Source of the DNA: Sthenelais limicola
Lineage: Eukaryota > Annelida > Polychaeta > Phyllodocida > Sigalionidae
Length of the DNA: 64,000 nucleotides
Direction of reading: 5' to 3'
NCBI GenBank assembly: GCA_942159475.1
Contig: OW804096.1
Span: 125,602,941 to 125,666,940, forward strand
This document shows positions 53,772 to 64,000 of this stretch, piece by piece. Position numbers and translations under genes: made by a program. Under the pieces are notes generated by a model, which saw only the letters and a list, made by a program, of their open reading frames with translations, ran no database searches and was not told the origin of the DNA. The stretch's first letter is position 1; the number at the start of each line of letters is the position of its first letter.

Positions 53772-54046
53772 AAATCCATATAAAAGCAGGAAAACGGGAT
53801 TTCCTAACCCGGAACTGTCAAAAAGCACATTTCCCATGTTTAAAACAACTATTGTTATAAAATACACATTTTAATTTTTCAGTTCCTGGGAGGTGGTTTC
53901 CTAAAAAAAAAAGATTAAAAAGAATAAAACTACCACCCCACTACCTAGTTTTCAGCCAGATAAATTAATTGGAAACACACCTAAAAAAGCACTGAGGCTT
54001 CAGTTACACATATACTAGCCACAACGCTAGTAGGGAAATTAAAGAA

Positions 54047-54085
54047 GGACACTGTCATAGAATAATTGGCCAGAACAGTACTTTT
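54047..54085 (+). pseudogene. Tiny LINE reverse transcriptase relic
   Basis: GGACACTGTCATAGAAT...GGCCAGAACAGTA repeats the start of the decayed LINE at 51828-51858 (GGACACTGTCATAGAAT, GACCAGAACAGTA). This is a second, separate fragment of the same family. Its limits are uncertain. Confidence 0.5.
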
Positions 54086-54536
54086 CATGGGGGCGGGGTG
54101 GGGACTTGTGTGTGCTGCTAATTTAATACCACGAAGCTGAACAGACTGCCAGATAGCTCGTCTAGACTCCATAGTGGTGTCTGACCTCGTCGATAGCAGA
54201 ACACAGATATTAAATGCCAAATGCAGAACCAATTACTTGTCCTTGTCCCTGTGCATGATAGATTATATCCCGCGTGCATTTAATATTAGCTTCATGCCAT
54301 ACAGTTCTGATATCCGTAATTTTGTGAATTACATAAAATGGCGAGTATTCTATTTTTGAGTTCCCAACAGTGCCCTATTATCTTTTTAATCACTTAATCG
54401 AAAATGGCATATCTCTTCTAAATCCCACTGTGCCCTATTTCAATGGCCATACTTATAAATACAACTTCTTAGGCTATGATTAAATGTTGGCCAAATTTAT
54501 TTCGCACATAACTAGTGATAAGCACGAACAATTATA

Positions 54537-54788
54537 CGGCAAAGAATCTTACCAAATCTGCTCATTGCTTGACCTATACACCGAATTTATCAATATTCTT
54601 CTGCTTTTTTATGTTTATACAAAAATTTGAAGTCGAACCGGCTGACAGAAAACGGACTCTGGTGGGTCAACAGGGTGAAATCCTCCACAATTTTGGGCAA
54701 ATGACTTCCATGTGGGCTGTAAATAAAAGGAACGAAATGTAGAAAATCTTTTGTTTTTGACCCATATTAACCGAGAATGCACATTTAA
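54537..54788 (+). mobile_element. MITE family B, copy
   Basis: Carries CAAAAATTTGAAGTCGAACC, GAAATCCTCCACAATTTTGG, CAAATGACTTCCATG, TTGTTTTTGACCCATATTAA and ends GAGAATGCACATTTAA. The proximal terminus is eroded, so the start is approximate. Confidence 0.65.
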
Positions 54789-56800
54789 CAATCGTACATT
54801 GTTTTTTTTCACCCCAGAATCAAGACAATTGATATTGAACAAAAGAGTCAAACAATGGCACTTGCAAATTGACAACCATAATTTTCACTTGGAAATATCA
54901 TATTTATAAACATACTGTCTTTTTTACTAGCCCTCCAATTGCAAAATTCTCAAAGATGGAGGCATCAAATCAGATTCATTAATTTAATAGTCCTGAGTTC
55001 AAAAGTAGGTTTGAAATAATGAAAAATTATCGGATTATTAATCACCTCACGCAAAGGAACAATGTCGTTCGTAGGAAGTATTCCCTAAAGAGAAGGGCGA
55101 TAATCTGATTGATTGCAGTGATTCACTATCAGCTTTAATTAATCTTAAATTTTAAATTTTAAAAGGCGAGCTTTTCCTCCGAAACCAATCATCCATTTTA
55201 GGAAAAGTTGACAAAATGGAACATTCTTGGTAGGAATTATAATCTATAATCATCCTTTTCAATGTACGGTTTTAAGAAATTCACAGTTCGAGGACGCATC
55301 AGAATACCATTGAGCCAATTCTTTTTATTCTGAATAGAGGAAAGCTCAATTAATTAATTACTTTCACGCTCTTAGATTACAATTTGATTCAATAAATGAT
55401 TTATGTCGCCAACGTACCCGCCACTTTAGCTGATTTAGAAATCCAGGACCACCCTATATCAGAAGCTGAACGCAGCTGGTACTATTGATTTATATTAAAG
55501 GGTAATATTGTGTTTGCTTCTTCCCAGGCCCCAGTGCATTGTATTTATATCGTAGTCTGCTCTCTTTTTCTTTTATAAAAAACGATAGAAAACTAAACCA
55601 TTCGAGAAGAAGTAACACTCTTTGAGTTCTGTATGTGTAGAAGCTCTCAGTTCTTCTTGTTTTGCAACCAAGGCACAACCACACAGGTTGATCTATGGTG
55701 CTCTACGCTATTGAAGCTGCACATATGTGATTGCAAGAAGAGGCTACAAGAAGGAAATGGATTGTACCTCTCTAAACAAGAGCTTATAGATGTTAAATAC
55801 CATGTATGAGAGGCCTGGGTTTACATCGGATATATAGCATACATGGACGATAAAATTGGAAACTGGCACCAGCGAGTGACCATATAGGTACACTTCACCC
55901 ACGCAGAAATTATACTTTCCTATCATTCAGTTATTATGGATGTATTTCGGGTAGACGTAGACAGATTCTAGGAACTTAGGTCAACCAGCGGACACTTCTA
56001 GACCTGTCGCTGGAATCACATGTCACCGAAGCTATACAGGAACCGTGGTTCTCAAAGTGTAGACATGGCTGGTCCTTATCATGCTTTGATGCACTTGGCG
56101 CGATGCCACACTAGTAACATCAAACAGATTTCCTGCAGGATGACCTAGGTCTAGGTCGTACATACAGATGGGAAATAACGTTACCATTCAATAGGTCTCG
56201 GCTATAGGGACTCCTTTACTCAGCACTGGACACAGGAATTACTCAGTAACCCCCTTGCACTCAAATGCAGGATTTTGATAGCAAAGATACTTGTCATATA
56301 TATCATTCACATTCACATCCACCAAATTTAATATTAAATGGGAAATATTATGTTTCTCTGTGAATGAGGGAGGACAATACCTTCATATATAGATCTAGAA
56401 ACAAACACCTCTTCCACTTTCTATGATAGACCTTATCATACAAGAGGACAGGCTATGAACATATCACAATAATTATTTATTTGATCCAATAGCCTTAATT
56501 ACGGCTAGTTGCTAAAGCTCCATAGGTAGCCACTATGTCCTAAGATTATTACGCCAGTAAATGTAGTAGCCCTGAATGACTTTAGGTACGTGTGACCCTG
56601 GAAGCCCTCGGGGCTCACATAGTAGAGCACCATGAAAAAGGGATGGTGCAGTTTTAATTGCCACCTAGGGCAGCCATTAATTTTTTAAAAACTGTGATGA
56701 GGCGCTCATATGGAACTATGTACATGTAGTGAGCTGCCATCAAACCTATAGGGCAGGTGTAGTAGTGATCTTGGGTTGGTAGGACGAGGATTTTAGGACA
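54789..56800. other. AT-rich non-coding DNA
   Basis: No gene supported. Reverse frames at 55490-55684 and 55744-55926 lack recognisable features. Confidence 0.4.
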
Positions 56801-56880
56801 AGGTAGTCCAAGTATCTCAGATAGCATAGCACAAGGCATATGATATGGAGGCTGCAGGTTTGATCCCTATCCGGGTCAGT
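56801..56880 (+). mobile_element. tRNA-derived SINE relic
   Basis: TCTCAGATAGCATAGC (A-box-like) is followed about 35 bp later by GGTTTGATCCC (B-box, one change from GGTTCGATCCC, at 56857-56867) and then the SINE-like CCGGGTCAGTTAGTC. The RNA polymerase III promoter layout is visible. The tRNA fold is decayed. Confidence 0.5.
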
Positions 56881-57733
56881 TAGTCATTTTAACCAAAGTA
56901 CACTACACATCTATATATATATATATTGTATACCACACGAAAAATAAATAACAGTGACTGTTACCGGTAACATTGTTTCAGATTAATGTTAACAGTTGCG
57001 TTGCAGTTACAGTTACAGTTTTTGCGTTTCTCAAGAGGAAACGAAGCAGAAGCTCTGTTATGTGGATGTATGGCCTAATAACATGTACACCAATTCTGAT
57101 GATAATTAAGCTACAACCTGAAAATATAAGATAAACTAGTTTATCAACATCTCCTATCCCACCCAGAACAGGGGCCTAACTCATGGCTTAATGCTTAATG
57201 CTCCCAGAATAGGGACCACTCAATTGCTAAACTCCTCCTAAACCCTTTCATTTCTACTTTATCATCTCAATTTTGCCAACACAGGGTTCACTTAATCTCT
57301 AGGGTCAATTTGTTGTTAACATGTTTAGATCTAAGACTTGTCTTTTAAATTGTAATAGCTAAATATTCATGATTAGGTGAATTTATTATACTCCCCATCA
57401 TAATTATATACAGTAACATCAATATAAACAGTGTCATATCTGAGGCGTCACAGGTTGTGTGAGGTTGATTTGGGGTAAGGGGAATGTAGCTTTGGGAAGA
57501 GAGAAGTATGTGGCTCTATGTAAATCACCTCAAAGAAAGACTATCAGGTATTTTGTAACAGTCCATGCTTCACATCTGTTACAGAAGGTCAACCGTGTTG
57601 GTGCCACTAGATAAGTTTAAAGGCAGATGCTTAAATGGTTCTACGAAAATCCGCCCATTGGCCAACCAATAGTTTCCAACATAGGTGAAATTGTTCGGTT
57701 AAGGGACATACCGAGCCAATTTCTGATCAAATT
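56881..57733. other. AT-rich non-coding DNA
   Basis: No gene supported. There is a perfect 12-bp palindrome, GTTACCGGTAAC, at 56960-56971 and a microsatellite (AT)n near 56912. Confidence 0.4.
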
Positions 57734-57847
57734 TCAACTAGATGCAAGATCTGTTGGTCGGTCAGCTTCGTTATGTTTAATATTCCGATCAAAAGAGCAC
57801 ATGTTTGTATCTGCATCAGTGAGACCAACAATTTCAATGGCCAGATT
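57734..57847 (-). CDS. Possible terminal exon, unidentified
   Basis: On the reverse strand a pyrimidine-rich stretch ending CATTATTTCAG is followed by a 114-nt frame of 37 codons and a TGA stop. The translation is mixed and soluble-looking (it includes NLAIEIVGLTDADTNMC), with no domain I recognise. The forward strand is also open across this region, so the case rests mainly on the acceptor. Confidence 0.25.
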   Translation of the reverse strand, partial: NLAIEIVGLTDADTNMCSFDRNIKHNEADRPTDLASS

Positions 57848-59383
57848 CTGAAATAATGTCAGATAAGATTACTGTAAAAGTAGAAAATACATCACAAAAT
57901 ACAGTATCTAAATAGTGTATATATATTAAATATTATTATTATAAAGATCTACAAGGGCAATGCAAGCTACAGGAATCCGTTCACCAATGGATAAAACGCA
58001 CGGCATATTTATCGTATTTCATGTCAACTCTTACAATTAGTCAGGGCATGACCTTAGTCTCCTATATAGACGGCCTTTTATTCACATTGACGTTTATGAG
58101 TGGTCCTATCTACTAAATATATGATATATACCTGCCCTGGTTGTGATGGCACACACGATGCAATAAAATGTTACATTCATACGCCCCATTCCAACTGTAT
58201 GTACGGTTGGTACAAAGGTTATGACAAACTATCAATATAAAGTCACTATTAAAAGCTGATCTTTTGCGTCAGAAAACAAAAAAGCGAACCGTTTATAACT
58301 TCTAACTTTGAAGATGAAGTCATTAATAACCTCTGTTAGATCGTTATTTCGAATGTGGTCCTTTGCCTCAGGCCAAAAAGGCCACGCTAATTGTTTTAGG
58401 AAAATCAAATGCTGCCTCAAACACAACTGTGCTTTGCTGAGGCAATTGACTGCTTTGAAGGTCACGTTTCTTAGATTGACATGCGTTTTGCCAATAGCCA
58501 TAAAACTCCTCAATAAGTCATCTTTTTCATACGAACACGAACTGGCCGATTGAGGGTGAGGCACCATAGCCCAGTTGACACACGCAAGGTTTAGCTTTGA
58601 TTTCGTGTCCTATTCCTCAGGATGTTCATTATTTCCGATGAAGGTAGCCAAGAAATAGCTTTTCCTCGTGATGGAGAAAGGTCTAGCCTTTTTTTATCTG
58701 AGAAACATGACCTTTTACCTGATAAGCTCTCCAATTTCCTCCTATTATTAGTGTTATTGTGAGGAATCAGAGAGGTATCATTCATATAAAAATTGCCATG
58801 AACTTGGGCATGATTAATTATGTGTCTTTTTGCCTACCATTGAAAGCCTAATAAAGCAAGGATATACTTTAAGAAGACGACCTCCTGCGGTGGAGTTTGC
58901 CGCACAGGACACTATCGGGTGATGAATGTAGATTAGTGCTGGCTGTGTGGTAAACAACCTGATCAGTGACCTCATGAGTTTTTGGTAATGATGTAGATTA
59001 GCCTTTATACCTAGTTTGGCGAAGGAATTCTCTCCCAGACATTGGCAAACGGTAAGGTTTTGCTGGGTCTTAACAAACACGAGTACCGCTAACCCCATCT
59101 TCATTGCAGGTCTCTCTCTCTCGCCTATCTCCCTCTTTCTCTCTCTGTAAATATTATGTATATTTTATATGTATTATTTATATATAATATGTGTGTGACA
59201 GATACAGATTTTGCTGTATCAAAGATTATGTAAGTATTCACTTCGGTATTGAATATGTAATCGACACACTTGTATTTGTATTTGATAAACCTATTTGCAA
59301 GAAGAGGATATATATGCATACAAAACAAAGTTTGCATGGTGCAATTAAGTGGTGCAATAAAGTGTCCTTGATTGAAGGATACA
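57848..59383. other. AT-rich non-coding DNA
   Basis: Reverse-strand frames at 58232-58567 (111 codons) and 58814-59104 (96 codons) are open but show no domain or convincing splice context. A (CT)n run lies at about 59111-59148. Confidence 0.35.
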
Positions 59384-59536
59384 CGTTAAGAACCAGTTTA
59401 GACCCACTGATGTGACCCCTTTTTCTCATAATATATGTATCAGCAACAACACGTGCAAAAGACATTCGAATTCCTTTTATCTTTATAGCGACCCAGACTG
59501 AGGGTCACATCAGTGGGTCTAAATGGGTTCTTAACG
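59384..59536. repeat. Inverted repeat, 35-bp arms
   Basis: 59384-59418 and 59502-59536 are complementary with two mismatches (shared text TTTAGACCCACTGATGTGACCC in two forms; core GACCCACTGATGTGACCC). The spacer is 83 bp. CTTTATAGCGACCCAGA in the spacer and CTTTATGACGACCCAGA after the right arm form a direct repeat. Probably a small MITE or an internally duplicated element. Confidence 0.65.
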
Positions 59537-60365
59537 TATACTTTATGACGACCCAGAATAAATAAAACACCCTAAAGGTTCATTCATACGTAAATATTAA
59601 CAGGACATCTATAAAAAATAGTGAATAGATTTTTGTTATTCAATTAAAGGCCAATATATTTTTTATATAATTCAAATGAAAAGAAAACGAAGTACTCGTC
59701 ACGAATGTTTCTATGCGGGCGGCGTCTATATTGATAATACAAAACCTGTGTTTAATCTACTATAACCGGTCTCACGGACCATTTTACATGACCACTAACA
59801 GTTACCAATAATTGCACAAAGCATTTTACTAATAAGAATCGTAATTTTTGAAACTAAGGCCATATATCTTAAACCTCAGAAATCACAAGGACCATAACTT
59901 ATCTTCCTACGTACCATCTTAGAATTTATGGAGCAACTAGTGACGTTTTCAAGACGTTTTCTTACAGACCATTTATTTAAGATTAATAGACGAGCCCCAC
60001 CATATGGCCTATAATCCAAAGCAAAACCTCAAATCTCATTGTTCATCCCTACCTACTAAGTACAATATAAATGTACATAGAAATGGCATGATAAACGCTC
60101 TGTAAATACAGTCATATGTATACGTCTAACCAGTATTTCCTAAAATCAATCTATTCCAGTTGTCTCCTCCTATTCTCGTATTTTCTCCACATCGCTGTTT
60201 TTAACATTTATACAAACATAGCTCTATCTACTTCCTTTCTCAAGTTAACTAGCAACATGTTCCACATTCTCTGTTCTGTTGAATATACACTACCTCTAAT
60301 TTTCTCTCTCTCCACTTTTTAAACATTAATTTTAAACATTTTGTTTTGTCTATCATAAATTAAAT

Positions 60366-60446
60366 CGAGGTGCTAGCAATCAATATATATATTTGATTCC
60401 TCAGAAATCTCGGCCAATAAATATATATACAAATCCTAGCACCTCG
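60366..60446. repeat. 81-nt hairpin, miRNA-precursor-like
   Basis: CGAGGTGCTAG (60366-60376) pairs perfectly with CTAGCACCTCG (60436-60446). AT-rich inner segments can extend the stem (AATATATATA with TATATATA). The size fits a miRNA precursor, but the AT-repeat interior and lack of any other evidence make a small palindromic repeat equally likely. Confidence 0.4.
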
Positions 60447-62588
60447 TTCATTTCTCTTTATTGCTTTACTAACTAAATAACATCATTAAACAAAATAAAA
60501 CAAAAACTATCAACACATTTACTATAGGGACGTACGGTAACTGTTAGAACTATGCGATTTTGCTATTTTTGTTTGCACATAACACCGCGTGGCTCTGGGA
60601 TACCAATAGAGGATCTGGGGAATTGGGATGGCCTTGAAGCCATTAATCATTCTTGGAGAAATCACCTTTAAGAATATAGGATGAGTGTTGGAAGCTGAGG
60701 ACAAATAACACCTTCTTCCTCACCAGGTTTAGAATAAAACCTGTGGTAATGACCACTACCTTCAGAAGGTCAGAAGTAGCAACCGTGTGCATGCTTATCT
60801 GCCTGCATTTGAGAAAGTGACGATTGCATGTTTGTCTATCATTAACTTCAGCTTTGCCTCCCAAGGGTGCCTCACCGTTTGAAAGAAGGTTGGATTTTAA
60901 TGACACAGCTCTTACTCGAAACCTTGGTAATTGACAGGTTTAAGTGGTGCCTAGATGGGGAAGGTGCCCGGTTTGATCTCTGGGTCCGACTCAAATGGAA
61001 ATACCAGACTCAAGTGGATGAAAATCGAAGTTGAAAGTGGTTGATTTCAAAGAGTATGAAACGACATGGCATTAAATCAAGTCAAAGTGTTTGTCAAACT
61101 GACGCAAATTATCTCATTTCCACTGTAGTCTGGGATTAAACCTTGGAACCAGGAATTTGCCCTTACCTTTAAAGCGTGGTCCTACTCTCGACATTAATTA
61201 CCTCTTATTACCCCAATATGTCATTGGATACACGTATCTTTTATGGATATTTTCTACTTCCATTTACCCAGGAGCCCATTGAGCAATCAAAGATTCAAAA
61301 GCCGGCATTCTCGTATTAACTGTCTGCTATATTTATTATGTGTGTTTGAAGTATCCATTCTAATATTTGTTGATAAGGAAGGTATTCCGTTTCTATCACA
61401 CGTAGGGTCTCCCACATATAGATGTTCTCTATTCTCGAAAATACAATATTATAATTTTTAAAGTTCTAATGTTGAAGGAAGAGAGGTGCAGTATAAGGTC
61501 CAGGGGATTGTTTCATAAGGAATCTTTTCTTAAACGTTGCTGAGAAAGTTTCCTTGCTATAAAATAGCGGATAGTTTAGTGGTTCAAGGAGTCAAAGTAT
61601 TAAACAAATGCTTTCCTGTTTTTTTTGCAAGGACCTTTCAATTTTAAATGAATGGTAACTGGAAATTTCAGACATACGGAAGACCTATTTATTCCCTTTG
61701 CTTGGCGGTTAGTAAGGAAAGCACACAATTATTTGAGTTCCTGAGATAGAAATTTCCCTCTAAACAAGGAAATAGAAATGAAGGAATTCCCACAAAAAAC
61801 TTCCTAAGGTTATGAAACAGGCATCAGTAATGCCTCTTCGAACTATACATACAGGAAGATTATTATGATCAATTATTGTGGTTAACAATTCATATTTGAA
61901 AATCCATTACTTTGACTTATTCCTATATTTTGAAAAAAACTTATTATATGATATTCAATAAAACTAGTTCTTTCTGCAAAAGAGTTGGATGATCCAAGAG
62001 TAATTCATGAATCACTATAACATCATCGTAATATGTTCTTCAAATATAATCCTTTAATTCACTGTGGTGTGATCCAATTTTCCTCCGTTTCAGATCCAAC
62101 CAAATGTTTTATTTTATTATTTCTAACAAAGGGTTGCTGTGTAATTATATTCATGTATCTAATCTGCTTATTCAGTGTGATTGTGTAATGTTATATCAAT
62201 ATTGTTTGATATCGTAAAAATGATATCTTTATAAACGATTTGTAATGAAATTTTCTAGATGTTTGTTATAGCTGAGAATATTAAGAAATGTACAATAGCT
62301 AGCTGAATAAACAATTTGATAATAATAATATGTATTACAAATGTCTATGCACATGTATAGTATTGGTTTTCACAACATTGAGATTAGCAACAGATCCACC
62401 ACGCATAAGTTGGCGTTGATGAGGTTGTCTGAGTCAGGGCACTAATTATTGTTTTGTTGTGAAGAAAAACTACAGAACGACGCAACCTGTTCTTATGGAT
62501 TATACTATGTAGGAGGATAGATGTTACAAATGAAGGAGATATCAGATGGACTCATGAGCTTCTGTCCCTGTATGTTACGTGACGGATA
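60447..62588. other. Non-coding DNA, weak SINE-like texts
   Basis: Near 60948-60990, CCCGGTTTGATCTCTGGGTCC resembles a B-box region. Near 61120-61150 the reverse strand has AAGGTTTAATCCCAGAC. Together they may be two opposed, decayed tRNA-type repeats. No gene supported. Confidence 0.3.
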
Positions 62589-62828
62589 TGTGGGCGAAGT
62601 CACCAGAAACTGTACAATTCATCTTCACCAATCCTCTCAAATAACCAAAATTTCAGATAAAAATAAATTTCAAAATACAGTTCATCCTAACCAAACTGAT
62701 TGCTAGAATCAATGCAATGCTAAATATAGTCGAATTTACCTAGTATTTGACCAAATTGCAGCCTAATTTAGCCGAATTTACTGAATGTGTACAGCTGCCA
62801 ATTGTACATTTTCTGAAAATCTGACCCA
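62589..62828 (-). mobile_element. MITE family A, copy 3
   Basis: 240 bp, inverted relative to copies 1 and 2. It ends TTTTCTGAAAATCTGACCCA and starts with a changed arm (TGTGGGCGAAGTCACCAG). It is flanked by TA on both sides (62587-62588 and 62829-62830). The reverse complement shares GCATTGCATTGATTCTAGCA and CAGTTTGGTTAGG-type text with copy 1. Confidence 0.8.
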
Positions 62829-62897
62829 TAAATGAATGCACAGATGAACAATAACGTTCTCAAGTGAGCGGAAATCAATGTCGTTAATAAAATACAT

Positions 62898-63051
62898 ATG
62901 TATATCGTGACTATGGAGGAATGGGGCCTCCTTATTGGTCAGTATGACAATGGGGAGTGGCAACACTTAAGGTGGCGTGACGTGGCATGGAGGACAGGCA
63001 ACGCCCATGACCAAATATCCCAATCGATGGATCGATTACACATATATCATT
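62898..63051 (+). CDS. Possible host exon ending in GTAAGT
   Basis: An open frame from ATG 62898, with protein-like text (EEWGLLIGQYDNGEWQHLRW), runs into GTAAGT at 63052-63057, a consensus donor. The region is GC-richer than its surroundings. A second candidate follows at 63246-63320. It has the acceptor-like TTGATCCTAG and a hydrophobic frame (LLGYIVLWLTSSADYPEYY) that looks like part of a membrane protein. No family recognised; could be chance. Confidence 0.25.
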
Positions 63052-63576
63052 GTAAGTTATTTTTATTTAAGAAAAAAAGTCCTTATTAAATTGGGATAAG
63101 TCCTCGCCATTATCATATTTCAGACAACCAGTGCCCCGAGAGAATCATTATGCCACCATAAAGGATGGACATATATCTTATGCTATAGAACAGACTGACC
63201 CATATGGACCATGCAGAATAGAGTCAACCAATAACTAGGCCCACTCTTGATCCTAGGGTTGCTGGGCTACATTGTGCTATGGCTCACATCCTCTGCGGAC
63301 TATCCAGAATATTATCCACGCAAGAATTGGTGTACAGTAACTGTTTGGCTGGTTAGTTTAGTAAGATTAAATCTTCATATCTCTGTATTTGTTATATCAA
63401 TGGGAATAATCAAAACTTTTAAAATTATGATTTCTGCGCAAATAACTGCAGAGCCGGGAGACCCTGCTAAACTTCGACACAGAAACAAGGGTTGTCTGGA
63501 CTCGGTGTTTTGCTTGACAAGGTCTGCAGGCAACCTTATGAACACCATAATACGCCTGCATACATTTAGATTTTAG

Positions 63577-64000
63577 GATCCGATTCTATATTTCATTAGC
63601 TTTTTAATGGAATAAACTATAATCCCAGAGTTTCTACCTTCATCAGACCTATGAGGAGTGGCAGTGCTTGCATGTTTTTCTGATCGGAGACAGGCTTTTC
63701 CACTCTGCACTATGACGTCATTGCCAGTGGTCACATCTAGTTGGCTCAGAGCGGCAGTGGCTGTTCCCTGCTGCTTCTCTGCTCCCTGTTCCATCAATTT
63801 TTGTTTTGGTGGCCATCTTTGAATTCCCCTCACTTCAAATGCTTTTTAATTATTGCTCAAATCAAAAAAATTCTCAGGACCATTCTTAATTAAACTTTGC
63901 TAGCCAGCTTTTGAGAGTACTTAAAGAGGTTCGACCTATGACAAAAAGTTGAGTTTTGAGGCAGCAGGTGAGCGGAATACAGAAGGCTCGACCTCAATGG
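63577..64000. other. Window end, GC-richer patch
   Basis: The reverse strand at 63573-63833 has an 86-codon frame with Gln/Ala/Ser-rich text and an alternative ATGGCCACC start in a good context, also open. The composition suggests an exon or first exon, but nothing identifies it. GCAGCAG|GTGAGC near 63970 on the forward strand is a donor-like sequence cut close to the window edge. Confidence 0.25.

Overview
The window is AT-rich, intron-like animal DNA, probably from a marine invertebrate. I cannot name the species. The evidence is the absence of operons or dense genes, eukaryotic splice and TATA/initiator signals, LINE fragments with A-rich tails, tRNA-derived SINE pieces, several small inverted-repeat transposon families and a 62-bp satellite. 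I find no complete host gene with recognisable homology, only a few short exon-like islands.

The centrepiece is a complete Ty3/Gypsy-type (Metaviridae) endogenous retrovirus-like element at 16788-27080. It is flanked by the 4-bp duplication ATAA. Its two 622-bp LTRs (16788-17409 and 26459-27080) look identical by eye, so the insertion is young. In order it carries: an LTR promoter, a tRNA-Arg-type primer binding site, a leader with a good splice donor, a small acidic ORF, gag, pol in the -1 frame (protease, reverse transcriptase, RNase H, integrase), and an overlapping env. Env has a signal peptide, a furin-type site, a fusion peptide of the baculovirus-F/errantivirus kind and a membrane anchor. 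Then comes an unusually long (about 1.48 kb) 3' region. That region holds two tandem hairpins whose stems differ by compensatory changes, a strong splice acceptor in front of a 52-codon basic ORF, and a 14-bp stem just before the 3' LTR. The extra leader ORF, the structured 3' RNA and the possible spliced accessory ORF are the parts most likely to be undescribed.

Left flank (1-16.7 kb): a G-rich purine tract, a TA-duplicating MITE (family A), a long polypyrimidine minisatellite, and a 62-bp satellite split into three blocks by two transposon insertions. One of these belongs to MITE family B. The other is an 864-bp terminal-inverted-repeat element with an 8-bp duplication. Further on are more family B pieces, weak exon candidates and a 5'-truncated LINE (15692-16613).

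Right flank (27.1-64 kb): more copies of families A and B, a nested foldback element (35435-35975), a near-perfect 126-bp hairpin (46305-46430), a second decayed LINE (about 51.8-53.1 kb), tRNA-SINE remnants, three copies of a CTGATGAAG...CGAAAC motif resembling hammerhead-ribozyme or Penelope-type termini, two more inverted repeats, and weak exon candidates near 57.8 and 63 kb. Everything here was read by eye; no homology search or folding program was run.
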